A stretch of DNA of 64,000 nt from CAVUCE01 sp963739985 (lineage in GTDB: Bacteria > Bacteroidota > Ignavibacteria > Ignavibacteriales > Ignavibacteriaceae), in NCBI GenBank assembly GCA_963739985.1, contig CAVUCE010000006.1, positions 377,645-441,644 on the forward strand, given 5' to 3'. Numbering within the stretch: the stretch's first letter is position 1; the number at the start of each line of letters is the position of its first letter. The notes beneath the pieces were generated by a model that was given only the letters and a program-made list of their open reading frames with translations, did no database searches and was not told the DNA's origin. Shown here in pieces: positions 46,582 through 56,439 of this stretch. The position numbers were made by a program, and so were the translations under genes.

Positions 46582-47949
46582 ATGATTTTTAAAAATAATA
46601 TCCTCGAAGCTATCGGACAAACTCCCCTAATAAAACTGAATAAATTAAATAAGGATTTAAAACCTCAAATATTTGCAAAACTTGAATCTGCAAATCCTGG
46701 CGGAAGCGTAAAGGATAGAATTGGTCTCGCCATGCTTGAAGAAGCGGAAAAAAGTGGAAAAATAAAACCCGGCGGAACTGTCATTGAAGCCACTAGTGGT
46801 AATACGGGAATAGGACTTGCCTTAGCTTGTGCGGTAAAAGGATATAAATCAATTTTTGTTGTTACTGATAAAGTCAGCTCTGAAAAAATAAATTATCTCA
46901 AAGCCCTTGGAGGCGATGTTATTGTTGTTTCAAATGCAGTACATCATGATCACCCAGATTATTATATAACAGTAGCTAAAAAGATCAATAAAGAAACTCC
47001 AAACTCCATATTTATGTATCAGTACTCAAACCCGGCAAATCCCGAAATTCATTATAAAACAACCGGTCCTGAAATCTGGGAACAAACCGAGGGAAAGATT
47101 ACACACTTTGTTGCCGGTATCGGAACAGGCGGAACAATTAGCGGTGTTGGAAGATATCTGAAAGAAAAAAATAAAGATATTCAAATTATCGGTGCTGATC
47201 CTTACGGATCGATCTTTAAAAAATATAAAGAGGATAAAGAACTAATAGAAGGCAATCCATATTTAGTTGAAGGAATCGGACAAGATTGTTTACCTGCAAA
47301 TGTTCATTTTCAATATATCGACAAAGTATTAAACATAAGCGATAAGGATTCATTTCAATTTGCAAGGTTATTATCAAGAGAAGAAGGTATTTTTTGCGGA
47401 GGCAGTACAGGAACAATTTTAGGAATCACTCTTGATGTTGCAAAAGAACTTGATGAAAATGCTGTAGTTGTTTTTGTGGTTTGCGATACTGGAGAAAGAT
47501 ACTTAACTAAATTTCATAGTGACGAATGGCTGAGAGAGAAAAGATTATTCCCGCATGAAATCAGAACTCTTCACGATATAATAGCTTCAAAAAGTAATGG
47601 ATTTAAAAAAGAACTTATTTCACTTAATACTAAAGATAAAGTAAAGGTGGCTGTGGAAGCATTAAATAATACAGGGTTTTCTCAACTACCGGTTATCCAA
47701 AATGGAGAGTCTGTCGGCAGCATAAGAGAAGCAAAATTAATGTCGAGCCTTCTTGATAATCCAAATCTATTAGATGCAACAATCGAAGAAGTAATGGGTG
47801 AAGGATTTCCGGCTTTAGATGAAAGGACTGAGCTTGAACTTGTAAAAAAATATTTAAGTGATTCACCGGCGGTTCTTGTTACTGAATACGGTAGAATAAA
47901 AGATATTGTCACAAGATATGATATTCTTGAGCATGCAAACTTTTCTTAA
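46582..47949 (+). CDS. cystathionine beta-synthase (PLP domain plus two CBS domains)
   Basis: The enzyme makes cystathionine from serine (or activated serine) and homocysteine, the first step of reverse transsulfuration. The 455-residue protein has a fold-type II PLP domain (about residues 1-320) with PLP lysine in NPGGSVKDRIG, the phosphate/substrate loop ATSGNTGIG, the GIGTGGTISGVGRYLKE glycine loop and GGSTGT. A CBS pair follows at about 335-455 (FSQLPVIQNGESVGSIREAKL, SPAVLVTEYGRIKDIVTR). The CBS pair separates it from plain cysteine synthases. The next gene encodes the second transsulfuration enzyme, 33 bases downstream. Confidence 0.92.
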   Translation: MIFKNNILEAIGQTPLIKLNKLNKDLKPQIFAKLESANPGGSVKDRIGLAMLEEAEKSGKIKPGGTVIEATSGNTGIGLALACAVKGYKSIFVVTDKVSSEKINYLKALGGDVIVVSNAVHHDHPDYYITVAKKINKETPNSIFMYQYSNPANPEIHYKTTGPEIWEQTEGKITHFVAGIGTGGTISGVGRYLKEKNKDIQIIGADPYGSIFKKYKEDKELIEGNPYLVEGIGQDCLPANVHFQYIDKVLNISDKDSFQFARLLSREEGIFCGGSTGTILGITLDVAKELDENAVVVFVVCDTGERYLTKFHSDEWLREKRLFPHEIRTLHDIIASKSNGFKKELISLNTKDKVKVAVEALNNTGFSQLPVIQNGESVGSIREAKLMSSLLDNPNLLDATIEEVMGEGFPALDERTELELVKKYLSDSPAVLVTEYGRIKDIVTRYDILEHANFS

Positions 47950-47982
47950 TTATTCATAAGATAAAATAAGAAGGAATTTAAT

Positions 47983-49116
47983 ATGGGATTTTCAACAGAT
48001 GCAATTCATGCAGGTCAAAAGCCTGATGGAGTTACCGGCGCGGTAATTACTCCAATTTATCAAACATCAACTTATGCGCAGGAAGAATTAGGGAAAAATA
48101 AAGGATTTGAATACGGTAGAACTCATAATCTTACACGTCAATCTATGGAACAAAATATTGCAGCATTGGAAAAAGGAAAATATGGAATTGCTTTTGGATC
48201 CGGTCTTGCTGCTACTCATGCATTAATGAGTTTAGTAAAATCCGGCGATCATGTTGTTGTTTCTAATAATGTTTACGGCGGGACTTACAGATTGTTTGAA
48301 TTGATTATGAAAGATTACGGTATTAGTTATTCTTGGGTAAACACTAGTGAGCTTTCTAATATTGAAAAGGCAATAAAACCAAATACAAAAATGCTTTATC
48401 TGGAAACTCCTACAAATCCAATGTTAAATTTAACTGATCTTTCGGGCGCGGCGGAAATAGCTAAGAAACATAATTTAATATCGGTTACTGATAATACGTT
48501 TATGAGTCCGTATTTTCAAAATCCTTTAACTCTTGGATGCGATATCGTTTTACATAGTTCAACAAAGTATATAAACGGACACAGCGATGTAATTGGCGGA
48601 ATTATAGTAACTAGTGATGATAAAATTCATGATCGATTAAGATATATTCAAAATGCAACAGGTGGTGTTCCATCTCCTTTCGATTGCTGGTTAGTTCTGC
48701 GATCTACAAAAACTTTAGCGGTAAGAATGGAAAGACACAACCAAAATGCAATTGCTTTTGCCAAGTATTTGGAAGATTCCAAACTTGCTGTAAAAGTTTA
48801 TTACCCTGGATTAGAATCGCATCCGCACCACGAATTAGCTAAGAAACAAATGAAGGGTTTTGGCGGAATGATATCAGCTGATTTTGGTGATGTTGAAAAG
48901 GCAAAAAAGATTTTAAAAAATGTAAAGATATTCACTCTAGGTGAAAGCTTAGGCGGAGTTGAAAGTTTAATAAGTCATCCGGCTAGCATGACTCATGCTG
49001 CAGTGCCAAAAGCCGAAAGAGATGCGATGGGAATTACTGAAAGTCTTGTACGTTTTTCTGTCGGAATTGAAGATTTGGAAGATCTGATTGCCGATGTTGA
49101 AAATGCATTAAAATAA
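47983..49116 (+). CDS. cystathionine gamma-lyase / gamma-synthase (Cys/Met PLP enzyme)
   Basis: The 377-residue protein has the full Cys/Met metabolism signature: FSTDAIHAGQKPDGVTGAVI, PIYQTSTY, FEYGRTHNLTR, the PLP-stacking region AFGSGLAATHALMSLV, YLETPTNPML, VTDNTFMSPYFQNPL, and the PLP lysine in HSSTKYINGHSDVIGG. The C-terminal SLGGVESLISHPASMTHA motif is typical. Pairing with cystathionine beta-synthase favours the gamma-lyase direction (cystathionine to cysteine), though gamma-synthase activity cannot be excluded. The pair ends at a strong terminator. Confidence 0.92.
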   Translation: MGFSTDAIHAGQKPDGVTGAVITPIYQTSTYAQEELGKNKGFEYGRTHNLTRQSMEQNIAALEKGKYGIAFGSGLAATHALMSLVKSGDHVVVSNNVYGGTYRLFELIMKDYGISYSWVNTSELSNIEKAIKPNTKMLYLETPTNPMLNLTDLSGAAEIAKKHNLISVTDNTFMSPYFQNPLTLGCDIVLHSSTKYINGHSDVIGGIIVTSDDKIHDRLRYIQNATGGVPSPFDCWLVLRSTKTLAVRMERHNQNAIAFAKYLEDSKLAVKVYYPGLESHPHHELAKKQMKGFGGMISADFGDVEKAKKILKNVKIFTLGESLGGVESLISHPASMTHAAVPKAERDAMGITESLVRFSVGIEDLEDLIADVENALK

Positions 49117-49140
49117 ACTTTTTCTTTTATGAATATTTAT

Positions 49141-49186
49141 AATCCTTACGAATTTAGTAAATTATTTTCGTAAGGATTTCTTTTTA
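49141..49186 (+). terminator. strong rho-independent terminator after the transsulfuration operon
   Basis: AATCCTTACGAA (49141-49152) pairs perfectly with TTCGTAAGGATT (49167-49178), followed by TCTTTTT. Confidence 0.85.
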
Positions 49187-49265
49187 TATTCAATTCGAAT
49201 AGCCTATTAAATCGATTAATTTCTCAGTAAATTTTAATAACAATAAAATTTAATTCGGAGTTAAA

Positions 49266-50594
49266 ATGGAAACTGAGACAAAATCGAAAGTACCCGTAAA
49301 TTCCGTCGATGATACAAAATATTCCATGGATACACACCTTATCTATGGAAAAAATATCTCCAAAAAATGGGATTACGCTCATCATATTCTTCCGCCAATA
49401 TCATCATCCGTTGTTTATCGTCTCGATTCAGTAGAACGAGGCGCCGAAGGATTTAAGGAGTTTGCAAACTCACCTTATGCCGGTGTAGATCCAATGCCGA
49501 TCTATATATACGATAGACTTGGCGAACCTAATAAAGATATACTGGAAGAAAATCTTGCCTATATTGAAAAAGGTGAAATGGCTGTAACTTTCGCTACAGG
49601 TATGGGAGCTATTTCAGGTATACTTGGAATGCTCACTAAATCCGGAGATGAAATAATTGCCCACAAAACTTTATACGGTTGCACTTATTCGTTGCTTACA
49701 AATTGGTACCCGCGTTATAATATCAAAACAGTTTTTACTGATTTAACAAACATTGAAATTTTGAAAGAGCTAATTACTCCTCAAACAAGAGTTATTTATT
49801 TAGAATCACCTTCAAATCCTAATCTTGATATTATTGATATAAAAGGTACAAGAATCATTATTGATGAATTTAATAAGAACAGGGAAGAGAATGAAAAGAT
49901 CAGAATTGTTGTTGATAATACTTTCGCAACTCCTTATTGTCAGAGACCGATTGAGTTGGGGGCGAACTTTTCAATCAATTCTTTAACCAAAGGTTTAGGT
50001 GGATTTGGAACCGATATGGGGGGAGTTGTGATTGGAAAGAAAAAGTATAAAGACATGATTCTTCTTTACAGAAAAGATTTTGGAGCAGTTCTCAATAATA
50101 AAAGCGCGTGGACTGTCATGACGTATGGTCTTCCGACATTACATATAAGGATTCATCGGCAAATTGAATCTGCTATGAGAATTGCTGAATTTTTAGAGAA
50201 GCATCCCAAAGTAGAATTTGTTAATTATCCGGGTTTAAAGAATTATAAATATCATGATTTAGCTAAAAAACAAATGGTTGATTATAACGGAAATTTTGCT
50301 CCGGGAAGTTTGATCTATTTTGTATTGAAAGGCATAGATCTTAACGAAACAAAATCCAAAGCGAAAAAATTTATGAACTACGCGGCTCAAAACGCATATA
50401 CTATGACACTAGCGGTGAGTTTGGGTCATACTCGTACTCTTATGGAACATCCTGCTTCAATGACTCACTCAATGGTTCCTGTAGATAGTTTATTGGAGAA
50501 TGGAATTCATCCCGGTGGAATTAGATTGGCGATAGGATTGGAAAGTGTAGATGATATTATTATGGATTTGGAAGAAAGCTTTAAAGTTATTTAG
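49266..50594 (+). CDS. Cys/Met metabolism PLP-dependent enzyme (methionine gamma-lyase-like)
   Basis: The 442-residue protein is a divergent second member of the Cys/Met PLP family. Visible blocks are PISSSVVYRLDS, IYDRLGEPNKDILEENLA, TFATGMGAISGILGML, IYLESPSNPNLDI, VVDNTFATPYCQRPIELGA and the PLP lysine in NSLTKGLGGFGTDMGG, with SLGHTRTLMEHPASMTHS near the end. It is about 65 residues longer than the preceding paralogue, with extra N-terminal residues and insertions. Its reaction (methionine gamma-lyase, O-acetylhomoserine sulfhydrylase or other) cannot be decided by eye. CGGAG precedes the start. It has its own transcript, bounded by terminators on both sides. Confidence 0.85.
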   Translation: METETKSKVPVNSVDDTKYSMDTHLIYGKNISKKWDYAHHILPPISSSVVYRLDSVERGAEGFKEFANSPYAGVDPMPIYIYDRLGEPNKDILEENLAYIEKGEMAVTFATGMGAISGILGMLTKSGDEIIAHKTLYGCTYSLLTNWYPRYNIKTVFTDLTNIEILKELITPQTRVIYLESPSNPNLDIIDIKGTRIIIDEFNKNREENEKIRIVVDNTFATPYCQRPIELGANFSINSLTKGLGGFGTDMGGVVIGKKKYKDMILLYRKDFGAVLNNKSAWTVMTYGLPTLHIRIHRQIESAMRIAEFLEKHPKVEFVNYPGLKNYKYHDLAKKQMVDYNGNFAPGSLIYFVLKGIDLNETKSKAKKFMNYAAQNAYTMTLAVSLGHTRTLMEHPASMTHSMVPVDSLLENGIHPGGIRLAIGLESVDDIIMDLEESFKVI

Positions 50595-50620
50595 GCTATT
50601 CATTAATATACATAATCTGT

Positions 50621-50660
50621 AGGTCATCTATTTTTTACTTAAATTTAGATGACCTTTTTG
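50621..50660 (+). terminator. rho-independent terminator
   Basis: AGGTCATCTA (50621-50630) pairs perfectly with TAGATGACCT (50646-50655) and is followed by TTTT. Confidence 0.82.
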
Positions 50661-50767
50661 TTTATAGTATTTAAAAATGTCTTGATAAAAAATTGTTATT
50701 CAATAAGTTATTTGATTTATACGCTTCTTAAGAAATTTTAATCTTCAAAGTTACAAATGGGATATTT

Positions 50768-51598
50768 ATGAGAAGGATTTTTCTTTTTATTGTACTTAGT
50801 TTGCTTTCAGTTTCTATTTTCGCTTTTGCACAAGATGATCAGGATTCAGTAGAAATAAATGTAATTGATTCTTTTGTGACACCCGAAACTCCTCATAATT
50901 TTATGTTGTACTTTTTTACAAGTGAACCTTGTAAATCGAGTGTGAAAATAGCAGATAAGTATACTTACGAAGTGGCTAAAAAACCGGAAATAGATCATAA
51001 AATAAAAATTGATATTACAAATTTAAATTTCACAACTAAGACGGTGCCTTTTATTATAACGGTTGTAGATTCCCTTGGCCATGAGTATAAAAGTCAAAAG
51101 TACGATTTTGATTTACCAAAAGAAATCAAGTTAAAAAGTGATTCAAACTTTTTATTGTTCTGTCTATTCGGAGGAACAATTTTCGCTTTACCTTCACCGG
51201 AGTTTGTTTGGGACGGACAAAATAATTATTTCGGGCTGACAAAAGAAATCCCGGTTATTTCATTTAGAGGAAGCGGATTTAGTTATCCTACTGATTATAT
51301 TTCTTTGGAATACACACACGTATTTAATTCCAATGTGCAAAACTATCTTCGTCTTGGATACAAACATCTTATGGATTTTCCGTTTGTTGAGTATGTTGCG
51401 CCCGGAATAAATGCATTCACTAATTTTAAAGGATTTAATGGAATTAGCCCGGAGATATCAATCGGCTGGTTCAAAATTTTTAACACATTTACTGTTTACT
51501 CTCGTTACAGATATAACTTTAAACCTAATGATTCTTCATTTAATTTTAATGAAATATCTATAGGTTTATATTCAAGTTTCTTTTCAGTTTATTTATAG
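50768..51598 (+). CDS. exported protein of unknown function
   Basis: The family is not recognised. The 276-residue product has a signal peptide (FIVLSLLSVSIFAFAQ), an Ig-like or beta-sandwich N-terminal half (about residues 25-120) and a C-terminal half with regularly alternating aromatic strands (VQNYLRLGYKHLMDFPFVEY, FNEISIGLYSSFFSVYL) ending near a terminal aromatic residue, suggesting a small outer-membrane barrel. It lies 8 bases before the double GNAT gene, so the two are co-transcribed. Confidence 0.7.
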   Translation: MRRIFLFIVLSLLSVSIFAFAQDDQDSVEINVIDSFVTPETPHNFMLYFFTSEPCKSSVKIADKYTYEVAKKPEIDHKIKIDITNLNFTTKTVPFIITVVDSLGHEYKSQKYDFDLPKEIKLKSDSNFLLFCLFGGTIFALPSPEFVWDGQNNYFGLTKEIPVISFRGSGFSYPTDYISLEYTHVFNSNVQNYLRLGYKHLMDFPFVEYVAPGINAFTNFKGFNGISPEISIGWFKIFNTFTVYSRYRYNFKPNDSSFNFNEISIGLYSSFFSVYL

Positions 51599-51606
51599 AG
51601 GTTAAA

Positions 51607-52515
51607 ATGGAAATAAAAATATTTAGAGAATCAGAACTAAAAGCAGCCGCTAAACTTTGTCGCCAAAATATGGATTTGGACGTAATGCCCGATTTTCTGT
51701 TTAGAGAAAAGGTATTAACCGAAGCAGATTATAACCCGAAACTAACACTGTTGGCTTATGATGATAAAAACACCGAACCTGTAGGTTTTATTCAAGGTGT
51801 TATTAAAGATAGAGGAAAAGGGAAAATTGGTTACGTCAAATTATTATGCGTTGATTCGAATTACAGAAGACAAGGAATTGCAACTAATCTTTATAAACAT
51901 GTTGAAGAAATCTTTAAAAATAATGGAATTAAGACGATTCGAGTTTATGAGACTTATCCTAATTATTTTATGCCGGGTGTTGATCCATTTTATACTGAAG
52001 CAGTTTGTTTTTTCGAGAGAAACGGATTTAAGAAATTCGGAGATACTTCTAATCTAAATGCAGATCTTATTGCTCAAGATTTTGATACTACTGAAGAGGA
52101 AGCAAAGTTAGAAAAGGAGAATATTATTTGCCGGAGAGCTGAACAGAAAGATAAAGAGACAATTTTAAATTGGGTTGGTGAGAATTTTAACGCATGGATT
52201 TCTGAAGTTACCGAGAGTTTTAATAATGATCCGGTAACGTTATTTATTACAGAAGTTAACGGTGAACTAAAAGCGTTTTCAGCCCACGAAGCAAATAATA
52301 AAGGAACCGGTTGGTTTGGTCCAATGGGAACCGACAGTTCTTTAAGGGGCAAAGGAATTGGTGGAATCTTGTTAAGAAAATGTTTAAAGGATCTGAAAGA
52401 AATGGGATATATAAAGGCAATTATCCCATGGGTAGGCCCGATTCCTTTTTATATGCATTATGCTAATGCAAAAGTTTCAAGAGTATTTTGGAGATATGAA
52501 AAAGTTTTGGAATGA
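51607..52515 (+). CDS. protein with two GNAT acetyltransferase domains
   Basis: The 302-residue protein consists of two GNAT folds. The first (about residues 1-150) has the acetyl-CoA loop in CVDSNYRRQGIATNLYKH. The second (about 170-300) has it in GTDSSLRGKGIGGILLRK. Both keep the R/Q-x-x-G-x-G/A pattern, so both could bind acetyl-CoA. The substrate is unknown; tandem GNATs are known in antibiotic- and metabolite-modifying enzymes but nothing here points to a specific role. GAGG lies a few bases before the ATG. Confidence 0.88.
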   Translation: MEIKIFRESELKAAAKLCRQNMDLDVMPDFLFREKVLTEADYNPKLTLLAYDDKNTEPVGFIQGVIKDRGKGKIGYVKLLCVDSNYRRQGIATNLYKHVEEIFKNNGIKTIRVYETYPNYFMPGVDPFYTEAVCFFERNGFKKFGDTSNLNADLIAQDFDTTEEEAKLEKENIICRRAEQKDKETILNWVGENFNAWISEVTESFNNDPVTLFITEVNGELKAFSAHEANNKGTGWFGPMGTDSSLRGKGIGGILLRKCLKDLKEMGYIKAIIPWVGPIPFYMHYANAKVSRVFWRYEKVLE

Positions 52516-52568
52516 TTTGAACTTATTTTTTGTTTATCGTTATAGACATTCGAAAATGAAGATAATTA

Positions 52569-55100
52569 ATGAAATATTTTATTGCGATTTTTTTATACCT
52601 CAGCATAGTGGGATACTCACAAACCGGGGGAATTAGGGGAACAATTACCGATTCAAAATCTAGTACAATTCCCGGCGTTAATATAATTTTATTGGATACG
52701 AATTATGGGACTAGCAGTAATGAAGATGGAACCTATTCGTTAAAATCTATTCCTATAGGCGACTACAAAGTTAAATTTAGCGCAATTGGCTATTCTAGTA
52801 AAATTGAAAATATTGAGGTTTATAGAGGAAGAATATTACAGCTTAACATTAAACTTGAGCAAACTGAAATTCAATTACAAGATGTTGAAGTTACCGGGTT
52901 AAAGCGCCAAAGCCAAAAAGATCCTAGAACCAGTTTAATAGATTTAAGTCCTAGAAGTGCAAAAGTATTGCCCGGTGCAGCAGAAGATGTATTCAGAACT
53001 CTTCAAACGCTTCCCGGTGTATTAGCTCCAAATGATTTTTCATCCCAGCTTATAGTTCGCGGAAGCGGACCCGATCAAAATTTAATAATAATGGATGATA
53101 TTGAAATTTTTAATCCGTACAGGTTGTATGGTGTAATCAGTATGTTCAATCCTGATGCAGTCTCAGATGTTAATCTAATTACAGGCGGGTTTCCGGCAAA
53201 ATACGGTGACAGACTTTCCGCGGTTCTGGACGTAACAAATAGGGAAGGCTCAGATAAAAATTATCTTTCCGGAAGTTTAAATACATCAATTGTGGATGCT
53301 AATTTAGTATTGGAAGGGAAAAATCCTTTTAATTTACACGGGAGTTGGATTGTAGATTCCAGAAGAACTTATTACGATTTAATCGTAGAACCTTTTGTTA
53401 AAAAAGCAGGATTAGTTGAAGATAATGTTTCTTTCCCTAATTTTTATGATATACAATCAAAATTGGTAATTGGACCGTATGACGGCAATAAATTTATTTT
53501 TGATGCTATTTATTCTAGAGACGGAGTAAATGTTGTAAGTGCAAAAAATAGAAAAACAGCGGATAGTATTGGGGTCTCGAATACGACAAGAAATGATGTT
53601 TTCGCTTTCGCTTGGCACTATGCTCCCACCAAAAACTATCTGAATAAATTTATCGTTTCATGGTATAGAAACGGAGGTTTGACAGATTTTAACTCAGAGA
53701 TTTTAGACCCATCACTCAATAGAAATAATTTTAAGAATATAGCTGCAGATACACTTGCTCCGTATTTATTGTACTTTAAATTCAATAACGATTTTTCATT
53801 TAAGAAATATGCAGTTGATGACAAGTTTACGTATTTATGGGGAGAAAACGTATTTGAAGCGGGAGCAGGCATTGATTTTCTGCAAAATAGAATCGATTTT
53901 AATTTCAGCCTTGACCCACAGTTACAAGCAATACTTAATGCAAATCCTAACTTTAAATCATCCTTGCAGAACCTTTCAAAAATAACAAGTTATAAGAAAT
54001 ACCATGCATATCTAGAAAATAGTTTTACTTTTAACAATAAATTTACAATTCAACCCGGAATCAGGTTTGATTATTATGATATATTAAATAAAGCTTACCT
54101 TGCTCCCAGAATCTCTGCGTCTTATGCATTAGATAAACTCACAACTCTTCGCGCGGTTTGGGGACTATATTTTCAATCGCCCGGATATGAAAAAATAAGA
54201 GATCAAAATACACTTTATGATTTATCTGATATTTATACAAATCAGTTAAATGCGGAGCAAGCTACTCATTATGTTCTTGGAATTGAGAGATGGCTGACAA
54301 GCGAATGGAATGTTAGGATTGAAGGTTATTACAAAGATTTTAGAAATTTGATAAATCCTCAAATTGTTAGTGGCAATACTTATGTGACTGAAAGGATTCC
54401 GGGAAAAGATCCAAGGTATTCTAGCGGCTGGACTCACCCCGGTACGGTTAAAGGTGATTCAGTTACGCAAATTCCGGTTAATAATTCTGTCGGTGAATCA
54501 TACGGAATTGAGTTTTTTCTTTCCAAGAAAAATATTGCAAATGATAATAGATTATCCGGGTGGATTTCATATTCCTTTGCTTTTGCAAATATGTTCGAAA
54601 ACGGAAAAGAATACCCGTTTAGATTTGATCAAAGAAATACAGTTAATATAGTGCTAAATTACAAACTTAATAACTGGCTGGATCTTGGGTTAAGATGGCA
54701 ATACGGTTCCGGTTTTCCGTATACTGAGCCGGTAGGAATAAAACCAAGAATAATTTTAGTCGATAAGAATAATGACGGAATACCCGAAACTCCTGAAATT
54801 GCGACACGAAAATCTTTAAGTAATCCCGATGCTCCTGAGCAAGTAATTTTTGATATAAATTATGGCAATAATAAACTGAACGCTCGTAAACCACCTTATC
54901 ACAGACTTGATATCAGGTTTACTGCTTTTACAAATTTTTGGAACATGGATTGGAGTTTTTACTTAGACGTTGTTAATGTTTATAATAGGAAAAATGTGAT
55001 TGGTTACAATTATTTCGTCAGTAATAATTTAATTCTGGGTAGAGAAGCTAATAACATGTTCCCGATAATTCCTACTTTTGGATTCAGCATGAAATTCTAA
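52569..55100 (+). CDS. TonB-dependent receptor with carboxypeptidase-regulatory-like domain (second receptor)
   Basis: The 843-residue protein has a signal peptide (YFIAIFLYLSIVGYSQ), a CarboxypepD_reg-like domain (about residues 20-100: GGIRGTITDSKSSTIPGVNI), a plug (about 105-230: EDVFRTLQTLPGVLAPND, IVRGSGPDQNLIIMDDIEIF, ITGGFPAKYGDRLSAVLDV) and a barrel with C-terminal strand ending MFPIIPTFGFSMKF (terminal Phe). The plug type (RTLQTLPGV, DRLSAVLDV) is the FecA/CirA-like form common in Bacteroidota. No SusD-like partner is adjacent, so the substrate is open. It appears to be transcribed alone or with the GNAT gene 53 bases before. Confidence 0.92.
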   Translation: MKYFIAIFLYLSIVGYSQTGGIRGTITDSKSSTIPGVNIILLDTNYGTSSNEDGTYSLKSIPIGDYKVKFSAIGYSSKIENIEVYRGRILQLNIKLEQTEIQLQDVEVTGLKRQSQKDPRTSLIDLSPRSAKVLPGAAEDVFRTLQTLPGVLAPNDFSSQLIVRGSGPDQNLIIMDDIEIFNPYRLYGVISMFNPDAVSDVNLITGGFPAKYGDRLSAVLDVTNREGSDKNYLSGSLNTSIVDANLVLEGKNPFNLHGSWIVDSRRTYYDLIVEPFVKKAGLVEDNVSFPNFYDIQSKLVIGPYDGNKFIFDAIYSRDGVNVVSAKNRKTADSIGVSNTTRNDVFAFAWHYAPTKNYLNKFIVSWYRNGGLTDFNSEILDPSLNRNNFKNIAADTLAPYLLYFKFNNDFSFKKYAVDDKFTYLWGENVFEAGAGIDFLQNRIDFNFSLDPQLQAILNANPNFKSSLQNLSKITSYKKYHAYLENSFTFNNKFTIQPGIRFDYYDILNKAYLAPRISASYALDKLTTLRAVWGLYFQSPGYEKIRDQNTLYDLSDIYTNQLNAEQATHYVLGIERWLTSEWNVRIEGYYKDFRNLINPQIVSGNTYVTERIPGKDPRYSSGWTHPGTVKGDSVTQIPVNNSVGESYGIEFFLSKKNIANDNRLSGWISYSFAFANMFENGKEYPFRFDQRNTVNIVLNYKLNNWLDLGLRWQYGSGFPYTEPVGIKPRIILVDKNNDGIPETPEIATRKSLSNPDAPEQVIFDINYGNNKLNARKPPYHRLDIRFTAFTNFWNMDWSFYLDVVNVYNRKNVIGYNYFVSNNLILGREANNMFPIIPTFGFSMKF

Positions 55101-55213
55101 TTCCGCAAATACAAAACAAGTACAGACGACAAAAATATTTTTGATGATAACTTATCTAATTTGTATTTTGTTCTGTTAAATTGAAAAATAATAAACCTCG
55201 CAAATAAAAATAA

Positions 55214-56080
55214 ATGCCCGAAAAAGAAAAATTATATATTGATCTTGGTAAACGAGGTAAATATAACTTTAGAAATAAGCTTAATAATCTAACCGGTAAG
55301 GAATGGATTAAGTTCACCAAATCGTGGTTTATTCATCGCCCGCCCAGAAGAAAAAACGACGAGATTTTACATCCTGCTAAATATCCCGAGAGTTTAGTAG
55401 AAGAATTTATTTCCTTTTTTACTAAAGAAGGAGAATGGGTTTTTGATCCTTTTATGGGAACCGGCAGTACACTAATTGCCGCTGGAAATTTGAATCGAAA
55501 CGGTTCAGCGATAGAGCTTTCTAAAGATTATCACGCTATTTCAAAAAAACGAATTCTTAAAGAAAAGTTCAAAAGCTCGATAAATCCGCTCAAAGGTTCA
55601 TCTGAAAATTTAAAAACTATTTTGAATCAAGCCGGACTCGGAGAGATTGAATTTGATTATGTTATCACTTCGCCGCCTTATTGGAACCAATTAGAGCGCA
55701 ACTCAATGCGACAAAAAATTAGAAGTGATAAAGGTTTAGCTACAAAGTATTCTAAGAGTAAATCAGATTTAGGTAATATTAAAGATTATAATGAATTCTT
55801 GGAGAAGCAAGCGAAAATTTTTGATGAAGTTTACGACGTGACCAAGAATAATGGTTACCTTACAATTATTACTAATAATGTTTATTATAAGGGAAGGCTA
55901 TTTCCGTTAGCTTACGATACGGCAATTTCTTTGACTAAGCGCGGGGGAAAAAGCTGGATATTAAAAGACGAAAAACTCTGGCTTCAGGATGATAAGCCTT
56001 TAATTGCTTTAGGTGTTAACAGTGCATGGGTTTCAAATCGTCATCATCAATATTGTTTAATTTTTAGAAAAGAAGAATAA
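55214..56080 (+). CDS. solitary DNA methyltransferase (N4-cytosine/N6-adenine class)
   Basis: The 288-residue protein has the SAM-binding motif FDPFMGTGSTLIAAG (about residues 78-92) and the catalytic motif DYVITSPPYWNQLERNS (about 148-164). TSPPYW is the form often seen in N4-cytosine enzymes. The SAM motif precedes the catalytic motif and HPAKYPESLVEEFISFF lies before both, so the order differs from the common beta class. There is no restriction endonuclease beside it, suggesting an orphan regulatory or protective methylase. It is followed 8 bases later by a small helical protein and then xseAB. Confidence 0.88.
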   Translation: MPEKEKLYIDLGKRGKYNFRNKLNNLTGKEWIKFTKSWFIHRPPRRKNDEILHPAKYPESLVEEFISFFTKEGEWVFDPFMGTGSTLIAAGNLNRNGSAIELSKDYHAISKKRILKEKFKSSINPLKGSSENLKTILNQAGLGEIEFDYVITSPPYWNQLERNSMRQKIRSDKGLATKYSKSKSDLGNIKDYNEFLEKQAKIFDEVYDVTKNNGYLTIITNNVYYKGRLFPLAYDTAISLTKRGGKSWILKDEKLWLQDDKPLIALGVNSAWVSNRHHQYCLIFRKEE

Positions 56081-56088
56081 AAATTAAA

Positions 56089-56439
56089 ATGGAAAAAGAA
56101 TTAAAAACCTCATACTACAATTTCTTAATCTCAATAATAGCTTTTATCAAAAACTTAAAAGGCTCTTTAGAGATTAAAGTTATCAAATATAGATTGATAA
56201 AATCGTTTACTGAATTCAGTGTGGACTATAAAAAAATTAGCAATGCGTCTTCAATAAGCGATAAAACAAATACAGTGAACAAAGCAATAATTAGTTTATC
56301 GGAAATTGTTAAATGGCTTACAATTTCGCTTGAACTTGATTCGGCTGATTCCGAAGAAGCAAGTAAACTAATTTACACCGCAATAGAAATAAAAGATATA
56401 CTTTCAACTCTACCTAATTCTCAGGATGAAATTGACTAA
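56089..56439 (+). CDS. small helical protein, possibly of the four-helix-bundle (S23-like) family
   Basis: The 116-residue protein is predicted from its residue pattern to be all-helical, without signal or membrane segment. The blocks RLIKSFTEFSVDYKKISNAS and VNKAIISLSEIVKWLTISLE resemble the four-helix-bundle family known from rRNA intervening sequences, but several usual residues differ, so this is tentative. It sits 8 bases after the methyltransferase gene and its TAA overlaps the ATG of xseA (TAATG), implying coupled translation. Confidence 0.6.
   Translation: MEKELKTSYYNFLISIIAFIKNLKGSLEIKVIKYRLIKSFTEFSVDYKKISNASSISDKTNTVNKAIISLSEIVKWLTISLELDSADSEEASKLIYTAIEIKDILSTLPNSQDEID

Noticed and set aside
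55214..56439. Restriction-modification system
   Set aside because: The protein next to the methyltransferase is a 116-residue helical protein without nuclease motifs, and xseA is a housekeeping exonuclease.
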